From Corynebacterium urealyticum DSM 7109 (GTDB taxonomy: Bacteria; Actinomycetota; Actinomycetes; Mycobacteriales; Mycobacteriaceae): 64,000 nucleotides of DNA. The position numbers were made by a program, and so were the translations under genes. The stretch's first letter is position 1, and every line of letters begins with the position of its first letter. The notes under the pieces were generated by a model. It had not been told where the DNA came from. It was given only the letters and a program-made list of their open reading frames with translations, and did no database searches. The stretch is from contig NC_010545.1 in NCBI RefSeq assembly GCF_000069945.1, forward strand, positions 496,001 to 560,000, read 5' to 3'. Below, in pieces: positions 36,943-45,928 of the stretch.

Positions 36943-38490
36943 CGCCGCCTCTACCTGCTCGCGGTCCGCGGCCTCGCCCACGGCCTCCAGATAGAATTTC
37001 GCCTTCGGCTCCGTCCCGCTCGGTCGGGCGACGACCCGCAGCGCCACGTCATCCGCGTCGCCCACCAGGCGCAGGCCCTCCGTGGCTGCTTCGCCCAGCA
37101 GTTCGGCGCTCATCGCGGCCCCCGCCAGGTTTTCCGGCGGTGCGGCCGCGAATTTTTTAATGACGTCCGTGGCCTGCGCAATCGACTCCAAACGAATCGA
37201 CAGCTGGCTGGAGCGGAAGCAACCGAACTCCTGCTCAATGGCTGCCAGCTCATCCGCCAGGCCCCGTCCCGCAGCGGCGAGCTCAGCCGCCCACGCAGCC
37301 GCGATCAGCGCGGTGGCGATGCCGTCCTTATCGGCGACGATGCCGGGGGCAGGGCAGGTGCCGATGGCCTCCTCGTAGGCGAAAGCCAACTCCCCGGGGC
37401 GGCCTTCCGCCGCGCGCGCCAGGTGCTTGAAGCCCGTCTTTGTCTCCACGTACTCCCACCCGCTGGCCTGGGCCATGACACCCAATAGCTGGGAGGAGAC
37501 GTAGGTCGTCGCGACCACCGGCGGGGCAGCGGAGTCTGCCGCAACGCTAGAGAGCACGCGGCGGGCCAGCAGCGGGCCGGCCTCGTTGCCATTCAGCATT
37601 CGATAGGCCGGCTCGCCCCCGGTGGGAACGCCAATCATGCAGCGATCCGCATCCGGGTCGAGTGCTATCAGTAGGTCCGCGCCGACCTGCGCCCCCAGTG
37701 CGAGAAGCAGGTCAGTCGCGCCGGGCTCCTCCGGGTTGGGGAAGTCCACGCTCGGAAACTCCGGGTCCGGCCAGCGCTGCGCTGCCACCGCATGGATATC
37801 CGCGAAGCCATTGGCTTGCAGCACGGACTCCAACGTGTCCCCGCCGACCCCATGCATCGGGGTATAGGCGATGGTCAGGGCGCGCCGTGCGGTGAGCACC
37901 GCGTTCTCGCTGCTGACGACCGGGGCGCTGATTGCGGATTCGTAGCCCTGGGACGCTCCGAGTTCCAGCTGCACGCTGCGGGAGCGGGTGATCTCCTCGG
38001 CCGCCGGCTGGGACGCGATGGCTGCCTCGATCTCGCGATCGGCGGGGGAGACCAGCTGGGAACCACCGGACAGGTACAGCTTGTAGCCGTTATCGCCCTT
38101 CGGGTTGTGGGAGGCGGTGATCTGCACGCCGGCGTCCAGGCCGCGGTCGCGCACCAGCCAGGCCAGCACCGGGGTGGGGTTGTTGCCACCCAACAAGGTG
38201 ACGGTGAAGCCCTTGGCTGCGAACACCTCGGCGGTGGCTCGCGCGAAGGTCTCAGAGCCGTAGCGGGCGTCGTGGGCGACCGCTACGGCGATATCAGCTG
38301 CCGCTCGGTCTGGATGTTGGGCAATCAGCCAGTCGGCCACTCCGGCGGTCGCCCGGGTGACGGTGGCGACGTTCATCCGATCCGGGCCCACGCCCACTGG
38401 GGCGCGCAGCCCCGCGGTGCCGAAACTCAGACCCGGCTGGGAACTGTTGTCCTGCTGGGCTGGGCTCATATCCTGCTGGGCAGAGCTCAC
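36883..38490 (-). CDS. Phosphomannomutase / phosphoglucomutase family protein
   Basis: A 535-residue alpha-D-phosphohexomutase. The phosphoserine loop is [20 protein letters not shown]; the metal-binding loop is [17 protein letters not shown]; the sugar-binding loop is [11 protein letters not shown]; the phosphate-binding loop is [16 protein letters not shown]. The family interconverts the 1- and 6-phosphates of glucose or mannose; a phosphopentomutase role with PunA is possible because the genes overlap (GTGA), and the family's PMM2-like members do include pentomutases. The N-terminus has a Gln-rich repeat ([17 protein letters not shown]). Start: GTG at 38490, overlapping the punA stop by 4 bases. 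Its end overlaps upp by 60 bases, tail to tail. Confidence 0.9.
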   Translation of the reverse strand: MSSAQQDMSPAQQDNSSQPGLSFGTAGLRAPVGVGPDRMNVATVTRATAGVADWLIAQHPDRAAADIAVAVAHDARYGSETFARATAEVFAAKGFTVTLLGGNNPTPVLAWLVRDRGLDAGVQITASHNPKGDNGYKLYLSGGSQLVSPADREIEAAIASQPAAEEITRSRSVQLELGASQGYESAISAPVVSSENAVLTARRALTIAYTPMHGVGGDTLESVLQANGFADIHAVAAQRWPDPEFPSVDFPNPEEPGATDLLLALGAQVGADLLIALDPDADRCMIGVPTGGEPAYRMLNGNEAGPLLARRVLSSVAADSAAPPVVATTYVSSQLLGVMAQASGWEYVETKTGFKHLARAAEGRPGELAFAYEEAIGTCPAPGIVADKDGIATALIAAAWAAELAAAGRGLADELAAIEQEFGCFRSSQLSIRLESIAQATDVIKKFAAAPPENLAGAAMSAELLGEAATEGLRLVGDADDVALRVVARPSGTEPKAKFYLEAVGEAADREQVEAALAALEVDIPRAVEAVAGVS

Positions 38491-39335
38491 GACTGGATCA
38501 CGCTCGCGAGCAGAGAACCCATTTCCTGAGCCGCGGCCTGGCCGGCGGCCAGCACCTCCTCGTGATTCAGTGCCTCGCCGGTCACCCCCGCCGCGAGGTT
38601 CGTGACCAGCGAGATGCCGAGCACACCCACGCCGGCCTCCCGGGCAGCGATGGTCTCGTAGACGGTGGACATACCCACCAGGCCCACCCCGAAAGTGCGC
38701 AGCATGTGGATCTCCGCCGGGGTCTCATACTGCGGCCCTGGCATCATCGCGTACACCGCCTCACGAATACCGGGGCGCAGAGCCTTGACCTTCTCGCGCA
38801 GCTCGGGGGAGTACGCATCCACCAAGTTCACGAAGTTTGCGCCCACCAGTGGGGTCTTCGCCGTGAAGTTGATGTGATCGCTGATCAAAACCGGCTCGCC
38901 CACAGACATTCCCTCAGTCAGCCCGCCTGCCGCGTTGGTCAGCACGACCTGTTTCACCCCGGCAGCGGCAGCGGTGCGCACCGCGTGCGCACACCGCCAC
39001 AGCTCGTGGCCCTCGTAGGCGTGAGTGCGGCCCAGCAGGATCAGCACGTTGCGCTCGCCGATGCGCAGCGCACGAATGGTACCCCCGTGGCCCTCTGCGG
39101 TGGGTGGCAAAAAGCCCGGCAGATCGGACATCGGGAACTCCTGGACGTCGCTTTCTGCGGCCTCGCAGACCACGTCCGCAGCTGGTCGCCAACCGGAACC
39201 CAGGACGATGGCGGCGTCGAAAGCAGAAAGACCAGTCTTCTGCAGCAACGCCGCGGCAGCCTGCTCAGCGAGCTCGTAGGGGGCCTGCCCGGGATTCGAC
39301 GCCGCGGGCGAGGATTGCGCATTGTGGCTAGACAT
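38487..39335 (-). CDS. punA: Purine nucleoside phosphorylase, trimeric type
   Basis: A 282-residue enzyme cleaving inosine and guanosine with phosphate. Phosphate site: AAIVLGSGWRPAADVV; LLGRTHAYEGHELW; purine-binding VVLTNAAGGLTEGMSVGEPV and GPQYETPAEIHMLRTFGVGL with the conserved Glu; AGVTGEALNHEEV with the base-binding Asn. The features and length match the trimeric (mammalian-like) family rather than the hexameric DeoD. Translation is coupled to the mutase gene. With add and upp it forms a purine/pyrimidine salvage neighbourhood. Confidence 0.93.
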   Translation of the reverse strand: MSSHNAQSSPAASNPGQAPYELAEQAAAALLQKTGLSAFDAAIVLGSGWRPAADVVCEAAESDVQEFPMSDLPGFLPPTAEGHGGTIRALRIGERNVLILLGRTHAYEGHELWRCAHAVRTAAAAGVKQVVLTNAAGGLTEGMSVGEPVLISDHINFTAKTPLVGANFVNLVDAYSPELREKVKALRPGIREAVYAMMPGPQYETPAEIHMLRTFGVGLVGMSTVYETIAAREAGVGVLGISLVTNLAAGVTGEALNHEEVLAAGQAAAQEMGSLLASVIQS

Positions 39336-39379
39336 GGCCCAAGGCTACCGCGAAGTCACGCGCCACAGGGGTGGGCATA

Positions 39380-39421
39380 TAGAATGGGGTGTTGTGCGGC
39401 GTAACTAGACAACTCGGTCTT
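39380..39421 (+). promoter_or_regulatory. Promoter and McbR-like operator of the amidohydrolase
   Basis: A -10 box TAGAAT (39380-39385) is followed at 39406-39421 by TAGAC-AACTCG-GTCTT, nine of ten bases of TAGAC-N6-GTCTA. Placed about 15-30 bases after the likely transcription start, it is well positioned for repression. This would add the amidohydrolase to the methionine/cysteine regulon. Confidence 0.6.
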
Positions 39422-39478
39422 GAAGCGCCACAATCAGCAGACATCGATAGTTATTGGCTTAAAGCCGGGAGGCATGCA

Positions 39479-40690
39479 GTGCAACACGGCGGAACCACCT
39501 CTGAGGCGGCGCATCTCACTCAGTTCGTCACCCTGTGGCTGAACGAGAACGTGGACCGTCTGATCGAGTGGCGGCGCCACCTGCACCGGAACCCGGAACT
39601 CTCCCACATGGAGGACGGCACCACCGCCTTCATCATGGGAATCCTCCGCGACGCCGGCCTCGAACCGCACGAGATGGCCTGCAAGGGAGCCACCGTGGAC
39701 ATCGGGCCCGAGACCGCACCGATGATCGCCTTCCGCGGAGACATCGACGCCCTGCCCGTCACCGAAACCACAGGCCTGGACTTTAGCTCCACCGTGCCCG
39801 GCGTGATGCACGCCTGCGGCCACGACATGCACACCACCATCCTGCTGGGCCTCATGGTTGCCCTGGCTGCCTACGTCGAGGAGTACGGCGAGGACGCCCT
39901 GAGCGTGCGGGTGCGCGGCATCTTCCAGCCCGCTGAGGAGGTCCTGGACGGCGGGGCTAAGGATGTGATCGAGGCCGGCGCCCTGCGTGGTGTGAACCAG
40001 ATCTTCGCGGTGCACTGCGAACCGAAGCTGCGCTGCGGGCAGATTGGCGTGCGCGTAGGCGCGATCACCTCCGCCACGGATGTCATGGAGATCGTGCTGC
40101 GCGGACCCGGTGGCCACACCTCGCGCCCGCACCTGACGGCGGATCTCATTAACGCTGCTGGCCTGGTGGTCACGATGCTGCCGCAGCTGCTCAGCAGGAG
40201 GGTGGACCCGCGCAGCGGCACCGTCGCCGCCTTCGGCTCGATCCACGGTGGCCAGGCCTTCAACGCGATTCCAGAGGAAGTTCGCCTCGTCGGATCCTTC
40301 CGCACCGCCGAGGTCGGCGTGTGGCGCGAAAGTGAGGAGATCGTCCGCGAGCTGCTGGACGAGATCGTCGCCCCGACGGGCGCGACCGCGGAACTGCACT
40401 ACACGAAGGGCGTGCCGCCGGTGACCAACGACGACGTCGCGACCGCGCTGCTCGCGCAGTCCGTGCGCAATGTCGATCCGCACTCCCTGGTGGAGGCGCC
40501 GCAGTCCAGCGGCGGGGAGGATTTCTCCTGGTACCTGGAGCACGTGCCGGGCTCGATGGCGCGCCTGGGCACGTGGACCGGTGAGGGAGACAAGCCGGAC
40601 CTGCACCGGCCGAATATCGTCTTCGACGAACGTGCCCTGGGCATCGGGGTCCGGCTCTTCGCCGGAGTCATCGACCAGTTCCGTCCCTGA
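39479..40690 (+). CDS. M20-family amidohydrolase (N-acyl amino acid deacylase type)
   Basis: A 403-residue metallo-hydrolase of the M20D/hippurate hydrolase group, which removes acyl groups from amino acids. Metal and catalytic motifs: WRRHLHRNPELSHMEDGT, AFRGDIDALPVTE, GVMHACGHDMHTTILLG, GIFQPAEEVLDGGA (catalytic Glu-Glu), GPGGHTSRPHLTADLI and SSGGEDFSWYLE. The start is a GTG at 39479 with GGGAGG 6 bases upstream; the longer open frame before it is not family-like. A McbR-like operator lies in its promoter, suggesting that the substrate is an acylated Met or Cys derivative (inference). Confidence 0.9.
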   Translation: MQHGGTTSEAAHLTQFVTLWLNENVDRLIEWRRHLHRNPELSHMEDGTTAFIMGILRDAGLEPHEMACKGATVDIGPETAPMIAFRGDIDALPVTETTGLDFSSTVPGVMHACGHDMHTTILLGLMVALAAYVEEYGEDALSVRVRGIFQPAEEVLDGGAKDVIEAGALRGVNQIFAVHCEPKLRCGQIGVRVGAITSATDVMEIVLRGPGGHTSRPHLTADLINAAGLVVTMLPQLLSRRVDPRSGTVAAFGSIHGGQAFNAIPEEVRLVGSFRTAEVGVWRESEEIVRELLDEIVAPTGATAELHYTKGVPPVTNDDVATALLAQSVRNVDPHSLVEAPQSSGGEDFSWYLEHVPGSMARLGTWTGEGDKPDLHRPNIVFDERALGIGVRLFAGVIDQFRP

Positions 40691-40734
40691 GCGACCCACC
40701 CCTGCAGGACCTCACACGGGTTGAGTCGCAGGGG

Positions 40735-41316
40735 CTAGTGCCCGTCGATGCGGCGTTGCAGCCGTTGCTGACGCAGTACCTGGCGTTGCTGGCGTAGTGC
40801 TTGCCGCTGTTCACGTTGAATCTGCCGATTCGTCGGCATGTACCAGGACGACGGCCCAATCTTGAGCATGTACAGCAGGATTGCCACGACGGGGATGATC
40901 CACATGAACCAATCCGAGACGGTGGTCAGCATGAGTGCGCTGACCACGGAGAGCGCCATGATTCCGCCGCGGATATTGCGCCCCCGACCGGCAGCCGCTG
41001 CCACCTCCTCCGCGGTGTAGATCTGCTGACCGTACCCCGGCACCGCCAGCGCTTGCGATGGCAGCGCCTGATTGTCGCGTGGGATGCGGGGGAGATCCAG
41101 GAAGACTTCCGAGAGTTCGCCATGCACCCTGGCGTTGGCGATGTGGCGGCAGCGGTCGTCGTACTCTGAGATGTCTAGCCGGCCCGCCTCGAGGTGCTTC
41201 GAGAGCAGGTCCATGGCCTCTTCGCGTTCCTTATTCCCGATGCGAACACCGCTGCGGGGGTCGGGCCGCGAACCGTGTGCCCCCGGCCGGTTCTGCGGAT
41301 CATTCGGAAAAGTCAT
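40735..41316 (-). CDS. DUF1707 (SHOCT-like) membrane protein
   Basis: A 193-residue protein. Residues ~24-75 (RIGNKEREEAMDLLSKHLEA followed by GRLDISEYDDRC and a GELSEVFLDLPR) are the DUF1707 domain common in Actinobacteria. Two membrane helices follow (GGIMALSVVSALMLTTVSDW and FMWIIPVVAILLYML), then a tail of Arg/Gln repeats (REQRQALRQQRQVLRQQRLQ). The function is unknown. It starts 9 bases after glpK and is probably the last gene of that operon. Confidence 0.85.
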   Translation of the reverse strand: MTFPNDPQNRPGAHGSRPDPRSGVRIGNKEREEAMDLLSKHLEAGRLDISEYDDRCRHIANARVHGELSEVFLDLPRIPRDNQALPSQALAVPGYGQQIYTAEEVAAAAGRGRNIRGGIMALSVVSALMLTTVSDWFMWIIPVVAILLYMLKIGPSSWYMPTNRQIQREQRQALRQQRQVLRQQRLQRRIDGH

Positions 41317-41325
41317 ATCTAGAGC

Positions 41326-42939
41326 TTACGCTTTCGTGTCCCAATCGAAGGTGCGTTCCACAGCCTTATTCCACATGCGGTAGAGCTCGTCCCGCTCCTC
41401 CTCAGAGGCCCGCGGCGTGAAGGTGTGTTCCTCCCGCCAGAGCCGCCGGATCTCCTCCTCATCCCGGAAGAACCCCACCGCGAGTCCCGCGGCATAGGCC
41501 GCACCCAGGCAGGTGGTCTCCGTGATCTTCGGGATCGTGACGCTCACGCCCAGCTGATCGGCCTGGAACTGCATCAGCAGGTTATTTTCCACCATGTCGC
41601 CGTCAGCCTTCAGACTGGTCAGCGAGACGCCGGAGCCCGCGTTCATCGCCTCGACGACCTCCCGGGTCTGGAAAGCGGTGGCCTCCAGGGCGGCGCGCGC
41701 GATGTGGGCTTTGGTGACGTAGCGGGTCAAGCCCGTGATCACCCCGCGGGCCTCGGGGCGCCAGCGGGGCGCGAGCAACCCGGAGAAGGCGGGGACCACG
41801 TAGCAGCCACCGTTATCCGCCACGGAGCGGGCGAGGGGCTCGATCTCGTCGGCGGAGTTGAAGAAACCCAGGGAGTCGCTGAGCCACTGCACCAGCGAAC
41901 CAGTCACCGCGATGGAGCCCTCCAGCGCGTACTTCGGTGGCTGATTCCCGAGACGGTAGGCGATGGTGGTGATCAGCCCGTGCTTACTGCGCTGGGGCTC
42001 GTCGCCGGTGTTGAGCAGCAGGAAGCTGCCCGTGCCATAGGTGGACTTTGCATCCCCCGGCTCCAGGCAGGCCTGCCCGAAGGCAGCGGCCTGCTGATCG
42101 CCCAGGATTCCCGCGATGGGCACGCCCTGCACCGGGCCGGAGCGACGCACGCGGCCGATGACCTCGCTGGAGGAGACGATCTCCGGCAGCAGGGACATCG
42201 GGATGTCCCAAATCTTGCAGAGCTCCTCGTCCCACTGCTGGGTGGACAGGCCCATCAGCATGGTGCGGGAGGCATTCGTGACGTCAGTGACGTGCTTGGC
42301 GCGCTGGCGTCCTGGCTTGGCCCCGGAACGGCGACCGGAACGGGAGCGAGAGGAACGGGTCAGCTCCCAGATCACCCAGGTGTCGATCGTGCCGAAGGCC
42401 AACTCTCCGCGTTCTGCGCGCTCGCGGGCGCCGTCGACGTTGTCCAGGATCCAGCGGATTTTCGACGCCGCGAAATACGTCGACGGTGGCAGGCCGGTGC
42501 GTTCTTGGATGAGCTCCCGCTCCTCCTCTGTCAGTGCGTCGACGAGGTCGGAGGTGCGGGTGTCCTGCCAGACGATCGCGTTGTAGATCGGCTCGCCGGT
42601 GGCGCGGTCCCAGATCACCGTGGTTTCACGCTGATTGGTGATGCCGACGGCTGCGATTTCCTCCGGTGTGATGTCTTCGGAGGCAGCCGCATCGGCGATG
42701 ACGCGGCGGATGTTGAGCCGGATCTCCTCCGGGTCATGCTCCACCCAGCCCGGGTGCGGAAAAATCTGCTCGTGCGGCAGCTGGCTGCAGCTCGCGATAT
42801 CACCGCGGCCGTCGAAAATGATGCAGCGCGTGGAGGTCGTCCCCTGGTCGATGGAGAGGACGAATCCTCGACGGGAGTTGGTCAGGCGAGCGTACTGCTC
42901 GGCGACCTGGTTGGAAAACTGATTCGCGAGGGTGTCCAT
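41326..42939 (-). CDS. glpK: Glycerol kinase with Arg-rich insertion
   Basis: A 537-residue FGGY kinase making glycerol 3-phosphate. Conserved parts: FVLSIDQGTTSTRCIIFDGR (ATP phosphate loop), GITNQRETTVIWDRATGEPI, NAIVWQDTRT, GILGDQQAAAFGQACLEPGD, KSTYGTGSFLLLNTG and TCLGAAYAAGLAVGFF. In place of the short turn before VTDVTNASRTML it has a basic insertion (SSRSRSGRRSGAKPGRQRAK, near residues 198-217). The N-terminus is ~25 residues longer than E. coli GlpK. It follows a small membrane protein gene by 18 bases. Confidence 0.95.
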   Translation of the reverse strand: MDTLANQFSNQVAEQYARLTNSRRGFVLSIDQGTTSTRCIIFDGRGDIASCSQLPHEQIFPHPGWVEHDPEEIRLNIRRVIADAAASEDITPEEIAAVGITNQRETTVIWDRATGEPIYNAIVWQDTRTSDLVDALTEEERELIQERTGLPPSTYFAASKIRWILDNVDGARERAERGELAFGTIDTWVIWELTRSSRSRSGRRSGAKPGRQRAKHVTDVTNASRTMLMGLSTQQWDEELCKIWDIPMSLLPEIVSSSEVIGRVRRSGPVQGVPIAGILGDQQAAAFGQACLEPGDAKSTYGTGSFLLLNTGDEPQRSKHGLITTIAYRLGNQPPKYALEGSIAVTGSLVQWLSDSLGFFNSADEIEPLARSVADNGGCYVVPAFSGLLAPRWRPEARGVITGLTRYVTKAHIARAALEATAFQTREVVEAMNAGSGVSLTSLKADGDMVENNLLMQFQADQLGVSVTIPKITETTCLGAAYAAGLAVGFFRDEEEIRRLWREEHTFTPRASEEERDELYRMWNKAVERTFDWDTKA

Positions 42940-42957
42940 CGTGTGCGGTTGAGGGAC

Positions 42958-43536
42958 CTAGCGGGTTTCCCGACCGCGGAGAACTGCGGACACGATGAGC
43001 AGAGCGATGCCGCTGCCCACGCCGATCATCGAGATCCAGCGGAGGGCATTCAGCGTGCCGCCGGACTTGGTGGAGATGTAGTTCTTTCCCTCGTTGCACT
43101 GGATGTGTGCGCCCTGGAGGTTTTCGGTGAACTCCACCCGGGCGTAGACTCCCTTGACCTTGGTGAAAGGAAGGGAGACGTCCTTGATCTTGACGTCCTC
43201 GTCGGTGAGGTCCTCCAGGTCCTCGACCTTGTCGTGGATGGGCGTGCTGCCCGGGCCGAAGAAGCCACAGGCGGTCGCCTCGAGGGCGTCCTTATCGGCG
43301 AGCAGGTAGTAGGAGGTGTCCGACTTCACTGCGGTGGGGTGATCCTCGGAGAAGCCCTTGATGGAGGAGAGGCTGACGATCCACGTGATCGCGCCGATGA
43401 CCAGGAATACGGTCCCGATGATTCCCAGCAGCTTGGGGGAGACTCGTTGCGTGCCGCGGTCGTGCTCTTCTGCCTCGGTGAACTTGTTGGTCACCGCATC
43501 TGGCTGGTCCGTGGGGTCGATGTGGTTATCGGTCAT
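42958..43536 (-). CDS. Small two-helix membrane protein upstream of glpK
   Basis: A 192-residue protein I cannot assign. Residues 1-35 are acidic and cytoplasmic; a helix (LLGIIGTVFLVIGAITWIVS) leads into a ~110-residue exported domain with two Cys (TACGFFG and HIQCNEG) that may form a disulfide; a second helix (WISMIGVGSGIALLIVSAVL) returns to a short basic tail. The topology suggests a sensor-like or accessory envelope protein. The ATG at 43536 has GGAG upstream. It is 18 bases from glpK and so probably co-transcribed. Confidence 0.7.
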   Translation of the reverse strand: MTDNHIDPTDQPDAVTNKFTEAEEHDRGTQRVSPKLLGIIGTVFLVIGAITWIVSLSSIKGFSEDHPTAVKSDTSYYLLADKDALEATACGFFGPGSTPIHDKVEDLEDLTDEDVKIKDVSLPFTKVKGVYARVEFTENLQGAHIQCNEGKNYISTKSGGTLNALRWISMIGVGSGIALLIVSAVLRGRETR

Positions 43537-43852
43537 AGCTTTAAAAACTCCGCAAAACAGGGTGGGCACTGGGTGGAAGCGGACTGTGCCGCGAACTCAA
43601 AGCCACGTTCGCGGCCAGGAGCGCCGCCCCCAGGGCATAGGCCAGGCCCCAGCGCTGGGTCGTTGGTGACCACTGGCATGGACCAGATCTAATAATCCAT
43701 TCTAAACAGACCCACATGCCGGTGGGTAGCCAACCCTCGACCTAGCGCGCTGTATTCGACCGAGCGCGCTGAGTTCAACCTAAGCCCGGTCCGCCTGGGA
43801 ACTCTTTTGGAAGCGTCGGGAGAGGAAGGGGGAAAGGGGGTAGGGCAGCGGG
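43537..43852. other. 316-base intergenic region with 19-bp tandem repeat
   Basis: No gene is visible. The stretch 43737-43780 holds 2.3 copies of a 19-base unit (TCGACC.AGCGCGCTG..T, then a third truncated TCAACC). A minus-strand -10-like TAGAAT lies near 43699-43704 and could serve the glpK operon. The last ~40 bases before the accBC stop form a purine-rich tract (GGGAGAGGAAGGGGGAAAGG). Confidence 0.6.
43737..43780. repeat. 19-bp tandem repeat, 2.3 copies
   Basis: Copies start at 43737, 43756 and 43775 with the common core TCGACCnAGCGCGCTG; the third stops after TCAACC. Non-coding. Each AGCGCGCT core is an 8-bp palindrome. Confidence 0.7.
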
Positions 43853-45688
43853 TTAGTCTTCGAGAATCTCGAAGAGTGCCTGGTTCTTCGTCACGCTGTC
43901 GCCCGGGGCGATTGCGAGTCCGGTGACCACGCCAGACTTGTGGGCCTGCAGGGCGTTTTCCATCTTCATGGCCTCCAACACCAGCAGCGTATCGCCCTCG
44001 GCGACGGTTTGGCCCTCCGAGACCTCGATCTTCACGATCGTGCCCTGCATTGGGGCGGCGACGGTATCACCGGTGATGGCGGCCTCGCCGGCGGCGGCGC
44101 GACGGCGAGGCGCCCGCTTCGTGCGGCCACCGGCGGCCATCAGCTCACCCGGGACGGTGATCTCCACGCGCCGGCCCTCCACCTCGACGGTGACGCGCTG
44201 GCGGGGAAGCTTGTCCTCGCCGCTCGCCGCAGCGGGCGCATCCTCGGTGGCCTCGGGCAGGGAGCCGTCCCACTCTTCTTCGATCCAGCGGGTGTAGACC
44301 TTAAAGCCATCCTCCGCGGTGAAGTCGGGGTTGTTCAGCATCTGCTGGAAGAAGGGGATGACCGTCGGCAGCCCAGCAACCTGGAACTCCGCCAGGGCAC
44401 GCTTCGAGCGGGCGATGGCCTGCTCGCGGTCCTCGCCCCACACGATGAGCTTGGCCAGCATGGAGTCGAACTGGCCGCCGATCACGGCGCCCTCCTCGAT
44501 TCCGGAGTCCATGCGGACGCCCGGGCCGGAGGGCTCACGGTAGGCGGTGATCATGCCCGGGTTTGGCATGAAGTTATTGGCCGCGTCCTCGCCGTTAATG
44601 CGGAACTCGATGGCGTGGCCACGCAGCGTCGGGCGGCTCGTCCGGGACAGTGGGCGGCCCTCTGCGATGCGGAACTGCTCGCGCACCAGGTCCCAGCCGG
44701 TGATCTCCTCGGTGACGGGGTGCTCGACCTGCAGGCGGGTGTTGACCTCCAAGAAGCTGACCAGACCGTCGGAACCGACCAGGTACTCCACGGTGCCCGC
44801 GCCCTGGTAGCCCGCGGCGCGGCAGATTTCCTCGGCGGACTCGTAGATCCGGCGGTTCTGCTCGGCGGTCAGGAACGGGGCCGGGGCTTCCTCGATGAGC
44901 TTCTGGAAGCGACGCTGCGTGGAGCAGTCGCGGGTGGAGGCGACCAGGACGTTGCCGTGCTTATCGGCCAGGACCTGCGCCTCCACGTGGCGGGCGCGGT
45001 CGAGGTAGCGTTCGACGAAGCACTCACCGCGGCCGAAGGCTGCGATGGCCTCGCGGGTGGCGGAGTCGAAGAGATCCGGGATCTCCTCCATCGTGTAGGC
45101 GACCTTCATGCCGCGGCCACCGCCACCGAAGGAAGCCTTCACGGCGACCGGGAGGCCGTGCTCCTTGGCGAATTCCTCAACCTCGGCGGCGCTGGAGACT
45201 GGGCTCTTCGTTCCCGGCGTCATGGGAGCATCCACCATCGCTGCGATCTGGCGGGCGGTGACCTTGTCGCCGAGGCGGTCGATGGCCTCCGGCGGTGGGC
45301 CGATCCAGTTCAGGCCAGCGTCGATGACGGCGCGGGCGAAATCAGCGTTCTCCGCGAGGAAGCCATAGCCGGGGTGGACGGCGTCCGCGCCGGACTCCTT
45401 GGCCACGGTGATCAGCTTGTCGATATTCAGGTAGCTTTCGGCGGAGGTCTGCCCGCCCAGTGCGAAAGCCTCGTCGGCCATGCGGACGTATGGGGCGTCG
45501 GCGTCGGGCTCGGCGTAGACCGCGACGGAGGCAATGCCTTCGTCTTGCGCGGCGCGGATGATGCGGATCGCGATTTCGCCACGGTTGGCGATCATCACCT
45601 TCTTAATGGGGGTGATGCCCTCGGAGCTCGCCGTCGCAGCAGCATCTTGAGCTGGCGCGCTCGACACCTGATCCGTCTTGGCCGTCAC
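43853..45688 (-). CDS. accBC: Acyl-CoA carboxylase alpha subunit (biotin carboxylase + BCCP)
   Basis: A ~611-residue protein that carboxylates its own biotin and feeds several AccD subunits. Order: biotin carboxylase N-domain ([20 protein letters not shown]), ATP-grasp domain ([34 protein letters not shown]), C-domain, linker, then biotinyl domain with the biotinylated Lys in [14 protein letters not shown]. It matches the C. glutamicum AccBC closely. The start at 45688 (GTG) is preferred: GGAGGAG stands 8 bases upstream. The open frame continues to an ATG at 45727. Divergent from prpD. Confidence 0.95.
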   Translation of the reverse strand: MTAKTDQVSSAPAQDAAATASSEGITPIKKVMIANRGEIAIRIIRAAQDEGIASVAVYAEPDADAPYVRMADEAFALGGQTSAESYLNIDKLITVAKESGADAVHPGYGFLAENADFARAVIDAGLNWIGPPPEAIDRLGDKVTARQIAAMVDAPMTPGTKSPVSSAAEVEEFAKEHGLPVAVKASFGGGGRGMKVAYTMEEIPDLFDSATREAIAAFGRGECFVERYLDRARHVEAQVLADKHGNVLVASTRDCSTQRRFQKLIEEAPAPFLTAEQNRRIYESAEEICRAAGYQGAGTVEYLVGSDGLVSFLEVNTRLQVEHPVTEEITGWDLVREQFRIAEGRPLSRTSRPTLRGHAIEFRINGEDAANNFMPNPGMITAYREPSGPGVRMDSGIEEGAVIGGQFDSMLAKLIVWGEDREQAIARSKRALAEFQVAGLPTVIPFFQQMLNNPDFTAEDGFKVYTRWIEEEWDGSLPEATEDAPAAASGEDKLPRQRVTVEVEGRRVEITVPGELMAAGGRTKRAPRRRAAAGEAAITGDTVAAPMQGTIVKIEVSEGQTVAEGDTLLVLEAMKMENALQAHKSGVVTGLAIAPGDSVTKNQALFEILED

Positions 45689-45928
45689 GACGTTAACTCC
45701 TCCAATTTGGGTCCTCGTTGAACTCATCACCCTACCGCTATTCGTTGCCGAATTGTTACCTGGCGCGCGGTGTTTCGCCCAAGGTCTTCTGAACTGGGGT
45801 GGGGCTGACGTGCTCCTGGCCGGAGAACTATGAATTCTCTCACTAGCGGTCTTGAGGGAAAGCGCTCCGCGTGTCCACCATGCAGTCTATTATTTTCGCC
45901 AAGCTAAGGAGTTGTGAGGAGGCTCATA

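Noticed and set aside
40735..40834. Arg/Gln-rich coding repeat at the end of the DUF1707 protein as a nucleotide repeat element
   Set aside because: The repeat is at protein level (RQQRQ units) within a normal reading frame; not a separate element.
41425..43692. Plus-strand open frame of 755 codons opposite glpK and its neighbour
   Set aside because: Spans two real genes and the gap between them; no domain in the translation.
43940..45721. Plus-strand open frame of 593 codons opposite accBC
   Set aside because: Antisense shadow; the opposite strand encodes a near-complete AccBC.
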